From the NCBI RefSeq assembly GCF_000155595.1, contig NZ_DS989906.1, positions 1 through 54,298 on the forward strand: DNA of 54,298 bases, read 5' to 3'. Below the pieces are notes generated by a model. That model was not told where the DNA came from. It saw only the letters and a program-made list of their open reading frames with translations, and made no database searches. Every line of letters begins with the position of its first letter. Positions within the stretch are counted from its first letter, which is position 1. The position numbers and the translations under genes were made by a program. The DNA comes from Synechococcus sp. PCC 7335 (GTDB lineage Bacteria > Cyanobacteriota > Cyanobacteriia > Phormidesmidales > Phormidesmidaceae). This document shows positions 34,949 to 44,634 of this stretch, in pieces.

Positions 34949-35588
34949 CGAGCGCAGAGTATAGTCGATACTTTGAATATTAAAGTCTATTCAGTTGTTA
35001 GCATTGGCTAATTCCAGCTTTACTACCTAGCTTGACACAGCTACTTTTAGCTACCGTCTTTAGTCGCGGTTAATCACTCTTCGATGGTTAACAACTGCAT
35101 AACGGCGCATTATCTTCTCTGCTTCTAGCAAGTACAACAGCTTCAGTTGAGCGCCAGAATACCTACTGCTCATTAGTCTAGCAAGCGTTAGGAGAGTTTT
35201 TGGGTGCTGGCAGAAAGTTCTGACAACTTGAGGGAAAACACAATGAGAAAAACTTTTTGTGGTCGTGCGATCACAAAGCTTAGCTACGTTTACATGCTGA
35301 ACTACCCAACGAAAGTATTGATAGATAGCAATCAGGTTTTATCAATACTTTGAAAGGACTTAGTATGTGATCGCTTTGGAAAACGGTGCATGGCCGTGTT
35401 AGTTAGCGAGCTATATTCCATACAGCGACTCCATATCGAACGCATTGACACACAAGGTACACAGCATTGCGACCGATCAATCAAAAGCCTGAATCTACTG
35501 CTGTGAAAGAGATTACGTGGCTATTTCAATAACGAGTCTCAGTCGTCCTATTGTGGACTTTACCTTTTCGAGGGGTTGTGCAAAAAAC
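34868..35588. mobile_element. Transposase-less element with about 37-bp terminal inverted repeats
   Basis: The left end starts GGGGTTTTTTGCACAACCCC (34868-34887) and continues CTCGAAAAGGTATAGTCCA. The same sequence occurs inverted at 35552-35588 with one mismatch (AAAGTCCA). The 645 bp between contain no transposase. It has a perfect 12-bp hairpin, AAAGTATTGATA (35312-35323) with TATCAATACTTT (35340-35351), and at most a 36-codon frame from ATG at about 35243. A MITE-like or decayed element is likely. Confidence 0.55.
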
Positions 35589-35742
35589 CCATTATTCGTG
35601 GATCGTTTGGGCCGATGAAACTGAACGGGAGCGACTCCAACAATTGCATCTATCCCCATATCGACGTCCTCCTGCTCAATGCTGGCTCAAACCTACCGAT
35701 GACTTGACTGAAAAGCCTGCCACAAATCAGGTGTTGAAATAA
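35589..35742 (+). pseudogene. Unrecognised gene tail to the right of the inverted-repeat element
   Basis: The open frame reads HYSWIVWADETERERLQQLH, then LSPYRRPPAQCWLKPTDD and LTEKPATNQVLK before TAA at 35740-35742. It has coding-like composition but its start lies inside the terminal repeat. It may be the 3' end of a gene broken by the element. I do not recognise the family. Confidence 0.35.
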
Positions 35743-35776
35743 CGTTATTTAGGAGCTCGACCGATGTCACCTAACT

Positions 35777-36403
35777 CTAAACGGCCAAAAACAGATGGGG
35801 GTATTGAGAATGGTTCATCTCGACTATGTTGTTCAAGTATTTTGTCTGCCGGATTTTTGTTGCTTTCGGTAGGGACTCGTCAGTCTTCAATGCTTCAATC
35901 GCAGGCGGATAGGCGGCATTCTTATCGATGGTGATTACTCTCGGTGCAATTGTGTGCGAGGCGTTGAGTACCTTGTTGAAAAAGCGTTTAGCCGCTTTGG
36001 CATCCCGTTTGGCGCAGAGCATAAAGTCTAACGTATTGCCCTCAGAATCAACAGCTCGATAGAGATACTTCCACTTTCCTCGGACTTTTACGTATGTCTC
36101 ATCAGTCCTCCACGAGTCGTTGGTAGGCTTCAGATGGCGGCGAGAGCGCTGGTCTAGTTCTGGGCTATAGGCCTGCACCCAGCGGTAGATTGTCGTATGG
36201 TCAACGTTGACGCCCCGTTCGAGCATCATTTCTTCTATGTCCCGGTAGCTGAGGCTATAGCGCAGATACCAACGCACCGTCAGCAAGATAATGCCTGATT
36301 GGAAGTGACGCCATTTGAACGGTTTTGAGGAAGGCATAGCAAGGGTGCGAACTGGGCATCTCAGAATACCAATAAAGGGCTACGCAATTTTTGCAACACA
36401 GCC
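35777..36403 (-). mobile_element. IS6-family element, one end lost
   Basis: The right end read inward on the minus strand, GGCTGTGTTGCAAAAATT from 36403, is a typical IS6 terminal repeat. The transposase frame 36337-35777 runs MPSSKPFKWRHFQSGIILLT, then DIEEMMLERGVNVDHTTIYR, WRTDETYVKVRGKWKYLYRA (first Asp), ITIDKNAAYPPAIE (second Asp) and KYLNNIVEMNHSQ (Glu), then leaves the family about 30 residues before the normal end. The other terminal repeat is missing. The insertion lies 10 codons inside a toxin gene. Confidence 0.85.
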
Positions 36404-36434
36404 TTGGCAACTGAGCATCAACAATGAACTTCAT
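36404..36434 (-). pseudogene. DUF5615-like toxin gene, first 10 codons only
   Basis: ATG 36434 overlaps the stop of the DUF433 gene (ATGA). It reads MKFIVDAQLP, the standard start of DUF5615 PIN-like toxins (MKFLVDANLP, with the catalytic Asp at position 6), and is then cut by the IS6-family terminal repeat. The downstream part of the toxin gene is not found in the window. Confidence 0.75.
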
Positions 36435-36667
36435 GATGCTAGCTTATACAAACCTTTCACTTGACTCAACCGAGTCGCATACAACAGGGCTGAGAGTATA
36501 TCATCCTCTTCCAAATCATCGTAGTCTGACAAAATCTCTGCATGGCTCATGCCTGAACTCAGTAGTTCCAAAATAAATTCTACTGGGTAGCGCAATCCTC
36601 TGATGCAGGGCTTTCCATGGCAGACCCCTGGATCAATAGTTATCCTGTCTAGAAGCGTGCTATCCAT
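36431..36667 (-). CDS. DUF433-family antitoxin
   Basis: The 78-residue protein matches DUF433 from end to end: ITIDPGVCHGKPCIRGLRYP, then VEFILELLSSGMSHAEIL and DYDDLEEDDILSALLYA. These helical proteins pair with DUF5615 PIN-like toxins. ATG 36667 is preferred since GAAGAG lies 6 bases ahead; the frame is open to a TTG at 36685. Its toxin partner, overlapping by ATGA, is destroyed by an IS6-family insertion, so the antitoxin is an orphan. Confidence 0.85.
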   Translation of the reverse strand: MDSTLLDRITIDPGVCHGKPCIRGLRYPVEFILELLSSGMSHAEILSDYDDLEEDDILSALLYATRLSQVKGLYKLAS

Positions 36668-36760
36668 AAGAAACTCTTCGGGCAACGTTGTTTCAACTAT
36701 ACTCAGTCTGACACCATACAGAAATCCTGGCGCAATAAGTTTGTGAGAAACCGTCAGGAT

Positions 36761-37705
36761 TCAGTAGCCAAAATCGAACAGTGGCCATCCTGCTGCTAGT
36801 CTGAGGCTACCCTCGCGACATCTTCCTATGGATTGCCCACACTGCCAATCGCCTCGTGTTTCATCTTTGCAGCGTGAAACCAGGCTGGGCTACACCATGT
36901 ATCGGTGCAAGGAATGTCGTCGGACGTTCAATGAACGGACAGACACACTGTTCAATTTTATCGAAGTGCCTACCGACATCATCTTTCAGGTATTGCTCTG
37001 CCGCGTTCGATACAAGCTCAGCTATCGATATGTCGCTGAGTTTTTTCTGCTGCGTGGCTTCCAGTTCACCCATGAAACTGTGCGAGATTGGGAGGAACGC
37101 TTCCTGCCTCATTTTACTGAACAGATCAGGATGAAGCGGAAAGGTCAAGTCGGCAAGGTTTGGCTCGTTGACGAAACCTACATTCGGATAAAAGGGGCGT
37201 GGTGCTACCTCTATCGGGGCATGGATGAGGATGGCAATCTGGTGGATGTCCGTCTCAGCAAGACTCGCGATATGGCTGGCACCAAAGCTTTCTTTGCCCA
37301 ATCCATTGGTCTTCACGAGGACGCTCCAGAGAAGGTCGCCACCGATGGATTGGCTTCCTATCCACGGGCGATCATAGAAGAACTAGGACAAGACACTGAG
37401 CACGAGGTGCGCCCCTGCACCGCCAATCCGGTGGAGCAGAGTCATCGACGCATCAAGCATCGCTATTACCCTACGCTGGGCTTCGGCGAGTTTGAAGCAG
37501 CTCAGAGATTCTGCCGAGCAGTCGATGAGGTGGGTCACTTTTTGAGGCCGTGATCGCGTATGGCAGAATTCGTATCTCTAGATGACCGAAGGAAACGGTT
37601 TATAAGTGGTGTTGAGGAACTGCAAACATTGTTCCAGGCCGCTTAAACAGAAAGAGAGAGAGGTGTGGTCGCGTTAATCGCGATACTTCGCAATTTGGCT
37701 ACTGA
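36761..37705 (+). mobile_element. IS6-like element with zinc-ribbon transposase
   Basis: Short inverted ends TCAGTAGCCAAAAT (from 36761) and TCAGTAGCCAAATT (inverted, from 37705) enclose the transposase. The ends are placed by eye and no target duplication was found. About 945 bp. Confidence 0.55.
36828..37646 (+). pseudogene. IS6-like transposase with in-frame stop near its end
   Basis: The N-terminus is a zinc ribbon (CPHCQS...CKECRRTF), followed by the IS6-like HTH (YRYVAEFFLLRGFQFTHETV) and DDE residues in WLVDETYIRI, KVATDGLASYP and NPVEQSHRRIKHR. TGA at 37551-37553 ends the first 241 residues (HFLRP), but the same frame goes on as SRMAEFVSLDDRRKRF and ends LQTLFQAA at TAA 37644-37646. 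The stop therefore seems a recent nonsense change (CGA to TGA). Since the catalytic core precedes it, activity is not excluded. Confidence 0.8.
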
Positions 37706-37836
37706 CTTCTGTTCCTATGATGAGTACATCAGGAATCAGAGCGTTCTTACCAAAAGTGCCCGAATTTTTTATGCCCCTATTTGGGCAAACGAATAGAATC
37801 TGGACACTCACCTATCGACCATGGAGGATTGCCATC
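37706..37836 (+). other. Candidate non-coding end of the IS110 element
   Basis: The 131 bp between the IS6-like element and the transposase start contain a TGCCC...GGGCA stem (about 37757-37786). In IS110-group elements the bridge RNA is made from the non-coding segment on this side. The left end of the element may extend under the IS6-like element. Only position and one stem support this. Confidence 0.3.
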
Positions 37837-38889
37837 ATGCGTAAATCATCTAAAGTTGAGAGCTATCAGGATAAACAAGTGTTCGTTGGTATTGACGTAC
37901 ATAAGCGAACGTATACGATTGTCAGTTTTATGGATGGGATTGTCATCAAGAAATGGACGACCCCTGCGAGCAATGGCAAATTAGTTGCGCAACTGAAATC
38001 GTGGTACCCTCAGGCTGATATTCATGCCGCCTATGAAGCCGGGTTCTCAGGGTTTGGATTGCATCGAGCGTTAACACAAGCCGGTATCGAGAATTTAGTG
38101 GTGAATCCCGGCAGCATTGAAACCACCGTCCACAATCGAGTGAAAACAGATAAACGAGATGCTAAGAAGATCGCCTCCTTGCTAGCGGCGGGGAGACTCA
38201 GCGGCATCCGAGTTCCAACAGAACAAACCGAACATAAACGTCTCTTGACGCGAACTAGAGAACAATTAGTGAAGGAGCGAACGTCGATCAAGAACATGAT
38301 TCGGATGCGCGCCCATCAGTTTGGCTTGCTTCTACCAGACGACAAACGAGAAATGAGCCAGAGCTTGCTGAAATCGATATTGGCCAAAACCCCCAGTCCT
38401 GAATTCACCATCATTCTCCAGGCCTATCGGAAAATCTGGAAAGTGCTTGACACGGAAATCAAAGCGATTGAAGCCAAGTTGAAACAGCAAGCACAACAAG
38501 ATCCACTCGAAGTCACCTATCGGTCTGCCCCTGGCATTGGTCCACTCTCTTCGCGTATCCTATCCAACGAACTGGGTGATATGAGTCAGTTTGCCAACGA
38601 GCGTCAATTGTTTAGTTATACGGGCCTAACGCCCAGTGAGCACTCCAGTGGAGATGCCATTCGCCGGGGGCATATCACCCGACAAGGGAACACTAGAGTA
38701 CGACACATACTGTGTGAATCAGCTTGGGTCGCCATTAGAAAAGACCGAAACTTGAGGGATTTCTATCAGCGACTTTATCCAAGAACGGGGAAGAAGAAAG
38801 CCATCGTTGCTGTAGCCAGAAAATTGGTCGGACGTCTCCGCTCAGCCTTCCGACAGGGGGAACCCTATCGATTCAATCCGATTGGCTAA
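37837..38889 (+). CDS. IS110-family transposase (bridge-RNA recombinase type)
   Basis: The 350-residue protein has the two IS110 domains: an N-terminal RuvC-like DEDD domain, with Asp in VFVGIDVHKRTYTIV, Glu in AAYEAGFSGFG and the Asp pair in VKTDKRDAKKIA, and a C-terminal IS116/IS110/IS902 domain with the catalytic Ser in EHSSGDAIRRGHITRQGN. Enzymes of this family are guided by a structured bridge RNA encoded in the element's own non-coding end. ATG 37837 is chosen since GGAGG lies 9 bases ahead; the frame is open further upstream to 37717. The protein looks intact. Confidence 0.93.
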   Translation: MRKSSKVESYQDKQVFVGIDVHKRTYTIVSFMDGIVIKKWTTPASNGKLVAQLKSWYPQADIHAAYEAGFSGFGLHRALTQAGIENLVVNPGSIETTVHNRVKTDKRDAKKIASLLAAGRLSGIRVPTEQTEHKRLLTRTREQLVKERTSIKNMIRMRAHQFGLLLPDDKREMSQSLLKSILAKTPSPEFTIILQAYRKIWKVLDTEIKAIEAKLKQQAQQDPLEVTYRSAPGIGPLSSRILSNELGDMSQFANERQLFSYTGLTPSEHSSGDAIRRGHITRQGNTRVRHILCESAWVAIRKDRNLRDFYQRLYPRTGKKKAIVAVARKLVGRLRSAFRQGEPYRFNPIG

Positions 38890-39941
38890 TCGATGAGAAC
38901 GGATAAACCACAATGAGTCTGGAGAATATGAGCAGAGTTTTAACAACCAGCTTACTTTGCAACTACGAGAAATTGTCTGTAAATATTTACCTTGAGTAAT
39001 TACGTAGTTCTGTATGTGGTGCAAGTATTTTAGAGCGAATAAGGAAAAGGTGGCACAGCGTTGACTGTGACCACGGATGACTGACTGTTTCAGCTCACCT
39101 CACTTTCTCAAGAGTCAGTACTTGGATAATGGAGGAAAATTAAAGTCACCATGACCGATAGCGAAGGCTGACCGACCCTGGAAGCATCAGGGTAAATTTT
39201 TGCTATACGCTATTGATTCTCATCATGACTGACATTTTCGTCTACAACGCTTGACCTTTCCCTCAACGACACCCATGCTTACAAGCCGACTCTGAGCCAG
39301 CAAGATACCCTTACATCGAGAAATTCTCGGGAAGCCAATGTATCCGATGCCGCGCCTTACTTTTCCATAACTGGTAGCTGCAAACTCCATACCTTTTTCA
39401 CAACGACGAAGCCTGCATGCAGCCACTACCGTTAGAAACATCAGCAAACAGGTTCTCTCATCGGACTTGTGAAAAGGTCTTCTAAATTTCCCAGATTTGG
39501 GGAGCTTTGGTCACCTTCCTAGCGATCACCCCATTTCCATCAACAGTGACTTCCAAGTTGCTGACCTGTGAACTGACGTTGAGTACGCCAGTGGACAGGA
39601 TCGTTCGTCTCAATTATTACCCTTCGCACACATGAAGAAGTCCTAATCTTTTCCGGACACAATCCTTGTCATTCTTGTTTCGGAGAACCCTGGCAGCCGA
39701 CGCTTTGGAAAATTCCAAGTCATGGCTGACAAACAGCATCGCTAGATAAAGGTTGAATCGTCTGACATCTCTCATTGTCGCTGAAGTTTTGCGGCCATCC
39801 TGACTGACGTAAGCTGACAAAAAGCTAGCACCGGGATACCGACATCCAAATCCCATTGCTGACACTTATTTGGACACAGTGCAGTGTCAGCAAACAATCA
39901 AATCAACACCAGTTCAATCTCATTAAAACAGGAGAATTACT
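38890..39941. other. Non-coding stretch of about 1 kb
   Basis: Frames at 39223-39447 and 39617-39865 on the minus strand have no recognisable domain, no good ribosome-binding site and unusual composition, so I do not call them genes. The first part may hold the right end of the IS110 element. AGGAG at 39928-39932 is the ribosome-binding site of the gene that follows. Confidence 0.45.
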
Positions 39942-41711
39942 ATGACTTATGGACAATTGACACCCACAACTTCCAATACAGCAACAGGTGAGCGGAATAT
40001 TGATAGCCTAATCAGTGCAAAACGCTATCTGCACGAATCCAAACAGAGCTCAGGTGGCATGGGTGGTGATCCTGAGCAGCCACCATACGGTGGAGACGAA
40101 CCACCAATCGGTGGAGGTGAGCCACCAATCGACCCTATTGATCCACCTGACGAATCCGACGAACCCGTAGGAATTAAAACACGTATTACCTACAGCTTCC
40201 CAGATGAATTTCGTGACAAGGATTACGAATCGGACTACGGAGGGTTTGATGGCTTTAATGCTTTCAACTCTGCTCAGAAAGCTGCTACTCGCAGCATCAT
40301 GAAGATGTATGAGTCAGTGGCTAACTTCGATCTCGATGAGCTGACAGATAACAAGGATCGCGACGCGACTATCCGCCTTGCAAATGCAGATGGAACTAAT
40401 CGATTCGATGGCATTGCTGGTTTTCCCTCCGAACCTGATTTTATGCAAGGGGACGTTTGGATTGACTCTGTCAACGACCCACGAAATACTAACCCCAAAA
40501 TAGGGAATAAGGGATACTGGGTTCTGATGCATGAGATCGGCCATGCGTTGGGACTAACACATTCTCATGAAACCCATGCGAATTTAGATGGGCCTATGGA
40601 TTCATGGCTGGACTCGAAAGAATTTACAGTGATGAGCTATAAAGCTCACGTGGGGGGAGAATTGATTCCGAACCCAGTAGATGAAGTGGATCAGCCACAG
40701 TCACTGATGATGTATGACATCGCTGCTATCCAGGCAATGTACGGTGCTAACTTCGATACCCGTTCTGGTAACACAACCTATACCTTCTCTACCAGTACTG
40801 GTGAGATGTTTGCCAATGGTCAGAGTTTAGGAAAACCAGAGAATAACACGATTTTTCGAACTATTTGGGACGGTAATGGCAGGGATACCTATGATTTCTC
40901 AAACACCGGACGCTCTCAAAGCATCAATCTAAGACCGGGTGCATGGAGTGATCTCAGTGCGGATTCGACTGCTCAGAACGCTCGACTCAAGATTGAATGG
41001 GGGGGAGTTGTCACAAAACGGGCTCGCGGACACATTGCAAACGCCCTACAGCACAACGACGACCCACGCTCTTTGATCGAAAATGCTAAAGGCGGCGGCG
41101 GCAGCGATACCATTCAAGGCAACATTGCCCGCAATCATTTGTATGGGAATGTAGGGGATGATCGTTTATGGGGCTGGGACAACAACGACACGCTCGATGG
41201 CGGTAGCGAGGATGATTTACTCTTTGGGGGGCGCCACAACGATATCCTCAAGGGTGGTCCTGGCAACGATATTTTGGTAGGTGCCGACCCGTATTCAAAC
41301 ACGCCCCACAACGAAGTTGACGTGCTGTGGGGCGGCGCTGATGCCGATCGCTTTGTATTAGGACTAGCATCTGATTATTCTGTCCCCACTGTAGGTGGCC
41401 CGCCTGCTAATCGCATCTTGTATGACGACAACGTCGTATGGACTGAAGGTCAAAATAGTTATGCCCTGATTATGGACTTTGAATTAGGGATAGATCGCAT
41501 ACAACTCAGGGGGGATTCTAGAGATTACAATTGGCGTTCTGTCGAAGTGGTTCATGACAATCAGACTTACTTAGGAACGGGCATTTACGTAGATAACCCA
41601 GTTCCCCACCGTGACGAATTGATTGGTGTTCTAGTGGGTGTTAATGCCAGTCAAATCAGTGTGTATGACAGCAGCCAGTTCTCTTATGTATATGCCACGA
41701 CTGAGTTTTAG
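39942..41711 (+). CDS. Serralysin-like (M10) zinc metalloprotease with RTX repeats
   Basis: The 589-residue protein has no signal peptide. Residues 38-75 are a Gly/Pro/Asp-rich linker with PPIGGGEPPIDPIDPPD. The protease domain (about 80-290) holds the zinc site HEIGHALGLTH at 197-207 and the Met-turn VMSYKAHV at 230-237, as in serralysins. Near residues 390-455 there are Ca-binding RTX nonapeptides (GGGSDTIQG, GNVGDDRLWG, GGPGNDILVG). The C-terminal 100 residues have DADRFVLG and a beta-rich end typical of type I secretion signals. It is probably exported directly to the medium by an ABC transporter not in this window. AGGAG precedes the start. Confidence 0.93.
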   Translation: MTYGQLTPTTSNTATGERNIDSLISAKRYLHESKQSSGGMGGDPEQPPYGGDEPPIGGGEPPIDPIDPPDESDEPVGIKTRITYSFPDEFRDKDYESDYGGFDGFNAFNSAQKAATRSIMKMYESVANFDLDELTDNKDRDATIRLANADGTNRFDGIAGFPSEPDFMQGDVWIDSVNDPRNTNPKIGNKGYWVLMHEIGHALGLTHSHETHANLDGPMDSWLDSKEFTVMSYKAHVGGELIPNPVDEVDQPQSLMMYDIAAIQAMYGANFDTRSGNTTYTFSTSTGEMFANGQSLGKPENNTIFRTIWDGNGRDTYDFSNTGRSQSINLRPGAWSDLSADSTAQNARLKIEWGGVVTKRARGHIANALQHNDDPRSLIENAKGGGGSDTIQGNIARNHLYGNVGDDRLWGWDNNDTLDGGSEDDLLFGGRHNDILKGGPGNDILVGADPYSNTPHNEVDVLWGGADADRFVLGLASDYSVPTVGGPPANRILYDDNVVWTEGQNSYALIMDFELGIDRIQLRGDSRDYNWRSVEVVHDNQTYLGTGIYVDNPVPHRDELIGVLVGVNASQISVYDSSQFSYVYATTEF

Positions 41712-41916
41712 AGGTTGAATCCCAACGAAACTGTGATTGACAAAACAGAATCCGCTCATGCTAAATCTCTTGAAGCTATTGAATTAACAGAGACGTTTTA
41801 AAGCGTTGACGTAGCTCTATCCTTCTTTACAATCAGGGGCCGAGAGACTTAGCCGGAAACGTTGAATTGAAGATTTCCAAAATTGCATCCCATAAACAGC
41901 TAAGGAGCAAAGCATC

Positions 41917-43551
41917 ATGGCTAACTTTGCAGTGCCAAATTTAATTGCCGATACAGGTTTGGGAGAAAACACCTTACCCAAAATCAATGCCAAGAGAGGA
42001 CATGTCGCGATCGCCAATCGCAACTCGGGAGACCTCTCGATTTTGCATGAACAGACCGGTGCGGTGAAGGGCCACGTTGCCCTGCCGACCGGCCCGAACG
42101 GAGAAGCGGGGGAGCCTACTTACCTCTCTTTTCTCAATCGCACCGATGAGGTGGCCGTCGCCGATCGCGCCAACGACCGAGTGGTCTTCTACGACCAGCG
42201 CACCTACGAAGTTACCGGCACAGTGGATACGGGCGCGGGCAACTTCCACATGTGGGCGGCCCCCAAAGAAACCCAGCTTTGGGTGATCAACGACATTGAT
42301 GAGGCCCTGACAGTCATTGACCCGCAAACTAAGACCGAAATCACGCGAATTCATTTGCCGGAGGAGTTGATTGGCGCAGACGCTAAGCCCCACGACCTGA
42401 TTTTTGATCCGGCGGGTCAGTACGTTTACGTCACCGCGGAGCAGGAAGATCACCTCGATGACGATCTACTGCTGAAGATTGACACCCAGAGCTTTGAGGT
42501 CGTAGATGCCATCACCACGGGCAAACACACCCATGTCTCGGTTGCTCCCGAGCATAATCTGCTCTATGTGCTGTCCCAAGACAATGACACGATTGAAATC
42601 TATGACCATCGCGGCCTCGAACTTGAGCAAGTGGGCCATATCGATCAGCCCAATCCTCATGGAGTGAGTGCTGCCACCAATGGCCGGTACCTTTACACCA
42701 CCAATATTTCGGATGGTGGCGAGCAGGGCATCTTCGTCATCGATACCGTCACGAACCAGATTGTGGGCGATGTGGATACACCGTTTGCGGTACCTCATAA
42801 CCTGGCAGTGACGAATGATGGCAACAGTCTATTTCTCACCCACTCAGGAGCCGATGCCACTGCCGTCAGCCGGTTTTCTCTCGATGATCCAACCGATCCG
42901 GTGTGGCAGATTAGCGTCAATACTGGGGGACTCAATCCCTTTGGGTTGGCCTATATCCCTTCTGTCCACGATGAGCTGTACGTCTGTGGCGACAAAGACG
43001 ACGTGCTTAAAACGGCCAAGGGCCAGGACACCGTCTATGGTGGCGCTGGCAAGGACAAGCTGTGGGGTCAAGGCGGCAACGACAAGCTGTTTGGCGAAGC
43101 CGATGATGACTACCTCCGTGGCAACCGGGGGGACGATGTGCTGATTGGCGGACTTGGCAACGACACCGTCAATGGCGGCAGCGGCGATGACCTGCTGATT
43201 GGCGCTCAAGTGGAGTCGCTCACCCCCGGCGCGGGCGAAGTGGATACCTACAAAGGTGGCAAAGGGGCCGATACGTTCGTGTTGGGCGATGCCCTCAGCG
43301 TCCATTACGACGATGGCGATCCAGCCTCTCTAGGCTTTGAGGATTATGGCTTGCTTAAAGACTTCACGTTAGATCAGCAAGACGTGGTTCGCCTGCACGG
43401 TAGCGCTGATCGATACGAGCTCGGCAGCGTTCAAGGCGATACGTTCATTTTTTATCAGGGCGAAGGCCAAACTGCGGAGCTGGTCGGCATCGTCCAAAAC
43501 GTCACGGGGCTGAACTTAAACAGCGCGGCATTTGAATACGCAACCGTCTGA
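41917..43551 (+). CDS. Beta-propeller protein with RTX repeats and type I secretion-like end
   Basis: Residues 1-355 of 544 form a YncE/lactonase-like seven-bladed propeller, with repeats such as GQYVYVTAEQ, HNLLYVLSQDNDTIEIYD, NGRYLYTTNISDGGEQGIFV and GNSLFLTHSG. Residues about 370-430 carry RTX Ca-binding repeats (GGAGKDKLWG, GQGGNDKLFG, GGLGNDTVNG). The C-terminal 110 residues resemble those of the upstream protease (GADTFVLG; LLKDFTLDQQDVVRLHG). Both are therefore likely exported by the same system. AAGGAG lies 8 bases before the start. The propeller ligand is unknown. Codon use is clearly more G+C-rich than in the left half of the window. Confidence 0.85.
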   Translation: MANFAVPNLIADTGLGENTLPKINAKRGHVAIANRNSGDLSILHEQTGAVKGHVALPTGPNGEAGEPTYLSFLNRTDEVAVADRANDRVVFYDQRTYEVTGTVDTGAGNFHMWAAPKETQLWVINDIDEALTVIDPQTKTEITRIHLPEELIGADAKPHDLIFDPAGQYVYVTAEQEDHLDDDLLLKIDTQSFEVVDAITTGKHTHVSVAPEHNLLYVLSQDNDTIEIYDHRGLELEQVGHIDQPNPHGVSAATNGRYLYTTNISDGGEQGIFVIDTVTNQIVGDVDTPFAVPHNLAVTNDGNSLFLTHSGADATAVSRFSLDDPTDPVWQISVNTGGLNPFGLAYIPSVHDELYVCGDKDDVLKTAKGQDTVYGGAGKDKLWGQGGNDKLFGEADDDYLRGNRGDDVLIGGLGNDTVNGGSGDDLLIGAQVESLTPGAGEVDTYKGGKGADTFVLGDALSVHYDDGDPASLGFEDYGLLKDFTLDQQDVVRLHGSADRYELGSVQGDTFIFYQGEGQTAELVGIVQNVTGLNLNSAAFEYATV

Positions 43552-43560
43552 GGACGTGCT

Positions 43561-44601
43561 ATGAAAATCGCTCACGACATTACCGCACTGGTTGGGTGTA
43601 CCCCGCTGGTGCAGCTCAACCGCATTCCCCAAGCGGAGGGCTGTGTAGCCCGCATTGTTTTGAAATTAGAGAGCATGAACCCGGCTTCATCGGTGAAAGA
43701 TCGCATCGCTATCAGCATGATTCAGGCCGCCGAAGACCAGGGGCTCATCTTCCCCGGGCAAACGATTTTGATCGAAGCGACGGGGGGCAATACCGGTATC
43801 GCGTTGGCAATGGCGGCGGCAGTCAAGGGCTATGCGCTGATGCTAACCATGCCCGACACCATGAGTCTGGAACGGCGGCGGCTCCTGCGAGCCTATGGGG
43901 CCGAGTTAGTGCTCACGCCGGGTAATTTAGGCATGAAGGGGGCGATCGCCCAAGCGACAGAACTGTTAGCGGCTATTCCCCATGCGTTCATGCTGCAGCA
44001 GTTCCAGAATCCCGCGAATCCCGAGATTCACCGTCAAACCACCGCTGAAGAAATCTGGGCCGATACCGAGGGGCGGGTTGACATTGTGGTGGCTGGGGCT
44101 GGCACCGGGGGCACCATCACCGGCATTGCCGCTGCTCTCAAGGCGCGCAAACCTGACTTTCAAGCGATCGCAGTAGAACCGGCTGCCAGTGCCGTACTTT
44201 CCGGCGGCACCCCAGGATCGCACCAGATTCAGGGCATTGGGGCGGGATTTATTCCCCCGGTCATGCAGGTGGATTGGATAGACGAGGTCATTGCCGTGGC
44301 GGATGACACCGTGATCGCCTATAGCCGTCGTCTGGCCCGCGAAGAGGGCATTCTCTCGGGCATCTCGACGGGGGCGGCGCTATGTGCCGCCGTCCAGGTG
44401 GCCCAGCGTCCAGAAAATACCGAAAAATTAATCGTTGTCATCCAACCGAGCGGGGGCGAACGGTACCTCAGCACCGCGCTGTTTCGAGAATTAGCAGTGT
44501 CTTCAGCATCGCCTTCGCAGTCATGGCCTCGGCAATCGCGTCTCGGCCATGTTCATCAGACCATCAAGCCAACCGCCACTGCCGCCATGGGTCAGCGCTA
44601 G
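43561..44601 (+). CDS. cysK: Cysteine synthase / O-acetylserine sulfhydrylase
   Basis: The 346-residue protein is a fold-type II PLP enzyme. K46 in [11 protein letters not shown] is the PLP lysine. [12 protein letters not shown] is the substrate loop, [14 protein letters not shown] the phosphate-binding glycine loop, and [11 protein letters not shown] the late motif. It makes L-cysteine from O-acetylserine and sulfide. The stop of the RTX gene (TGA 43549-43551) is 9 bases upstream and its TGAGGA contains the ribosome-binding site, so the two are cotranscribed. After [11 protein letters not shown] the protein continues with about 35 residues ([20 protein letters not shown]) that are not usual for the family; a frameshift near the end is possible. 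CysK and CysM cannot be told apart with certainty. Confidence 0.93.
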   Translation: MKIAHDITALVGCTPLVQLNRIPQAEGCVARIVLKLESMNPASSVKDRIAISMIQAAEDQGLIFPGQTILIEATGGNTGIALAMAAAVKGYALMLTMPDTMSLERRRLLRAYGAELVLTPGNLGMKGAIAQATELLAAIPHAFMLQQFQNPANPEIHRQTTAEEIWADTEGRVDIVVAGAGTGGTITGIAAALKARKPDFQAIAVEPAASAVLSGGTPGSHQIQGIGAGFIPPVMQVDWIDEVIAVADDTVIAYSRRLAREEGILSGISTGAALCAAVQVAQRPENTEKLIVVIQPSGGERYLSTALFRELAVSSASPSQSWPRQSRLGHVHQTIKPTATAAMGQR

Positions 44602-44634
44602 TTCCCACTCTTCACTAATTTCTAGGAATTCATC

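Noticed and set aside
35243-35353. 36-codon frame MRKTFCGRAITKLSYVYM inside the inverted-repeat element
   Set aside because: It overlaps the hairpin and has only a weak ribosome-binding site; not enough to call a gene.
39223-39865. Two minus-strand frames of 74 and 82 residues
   Set aside because: No domain, start signal or coding-like composition was seen.
41974-43305. Long minus-strand frames opposite the RTX propeller gene
   Set aside because: The plus frame has clear repeats and a ribosome-binding site; the opposite frames are by-products of its G+C-rich codon pattern.
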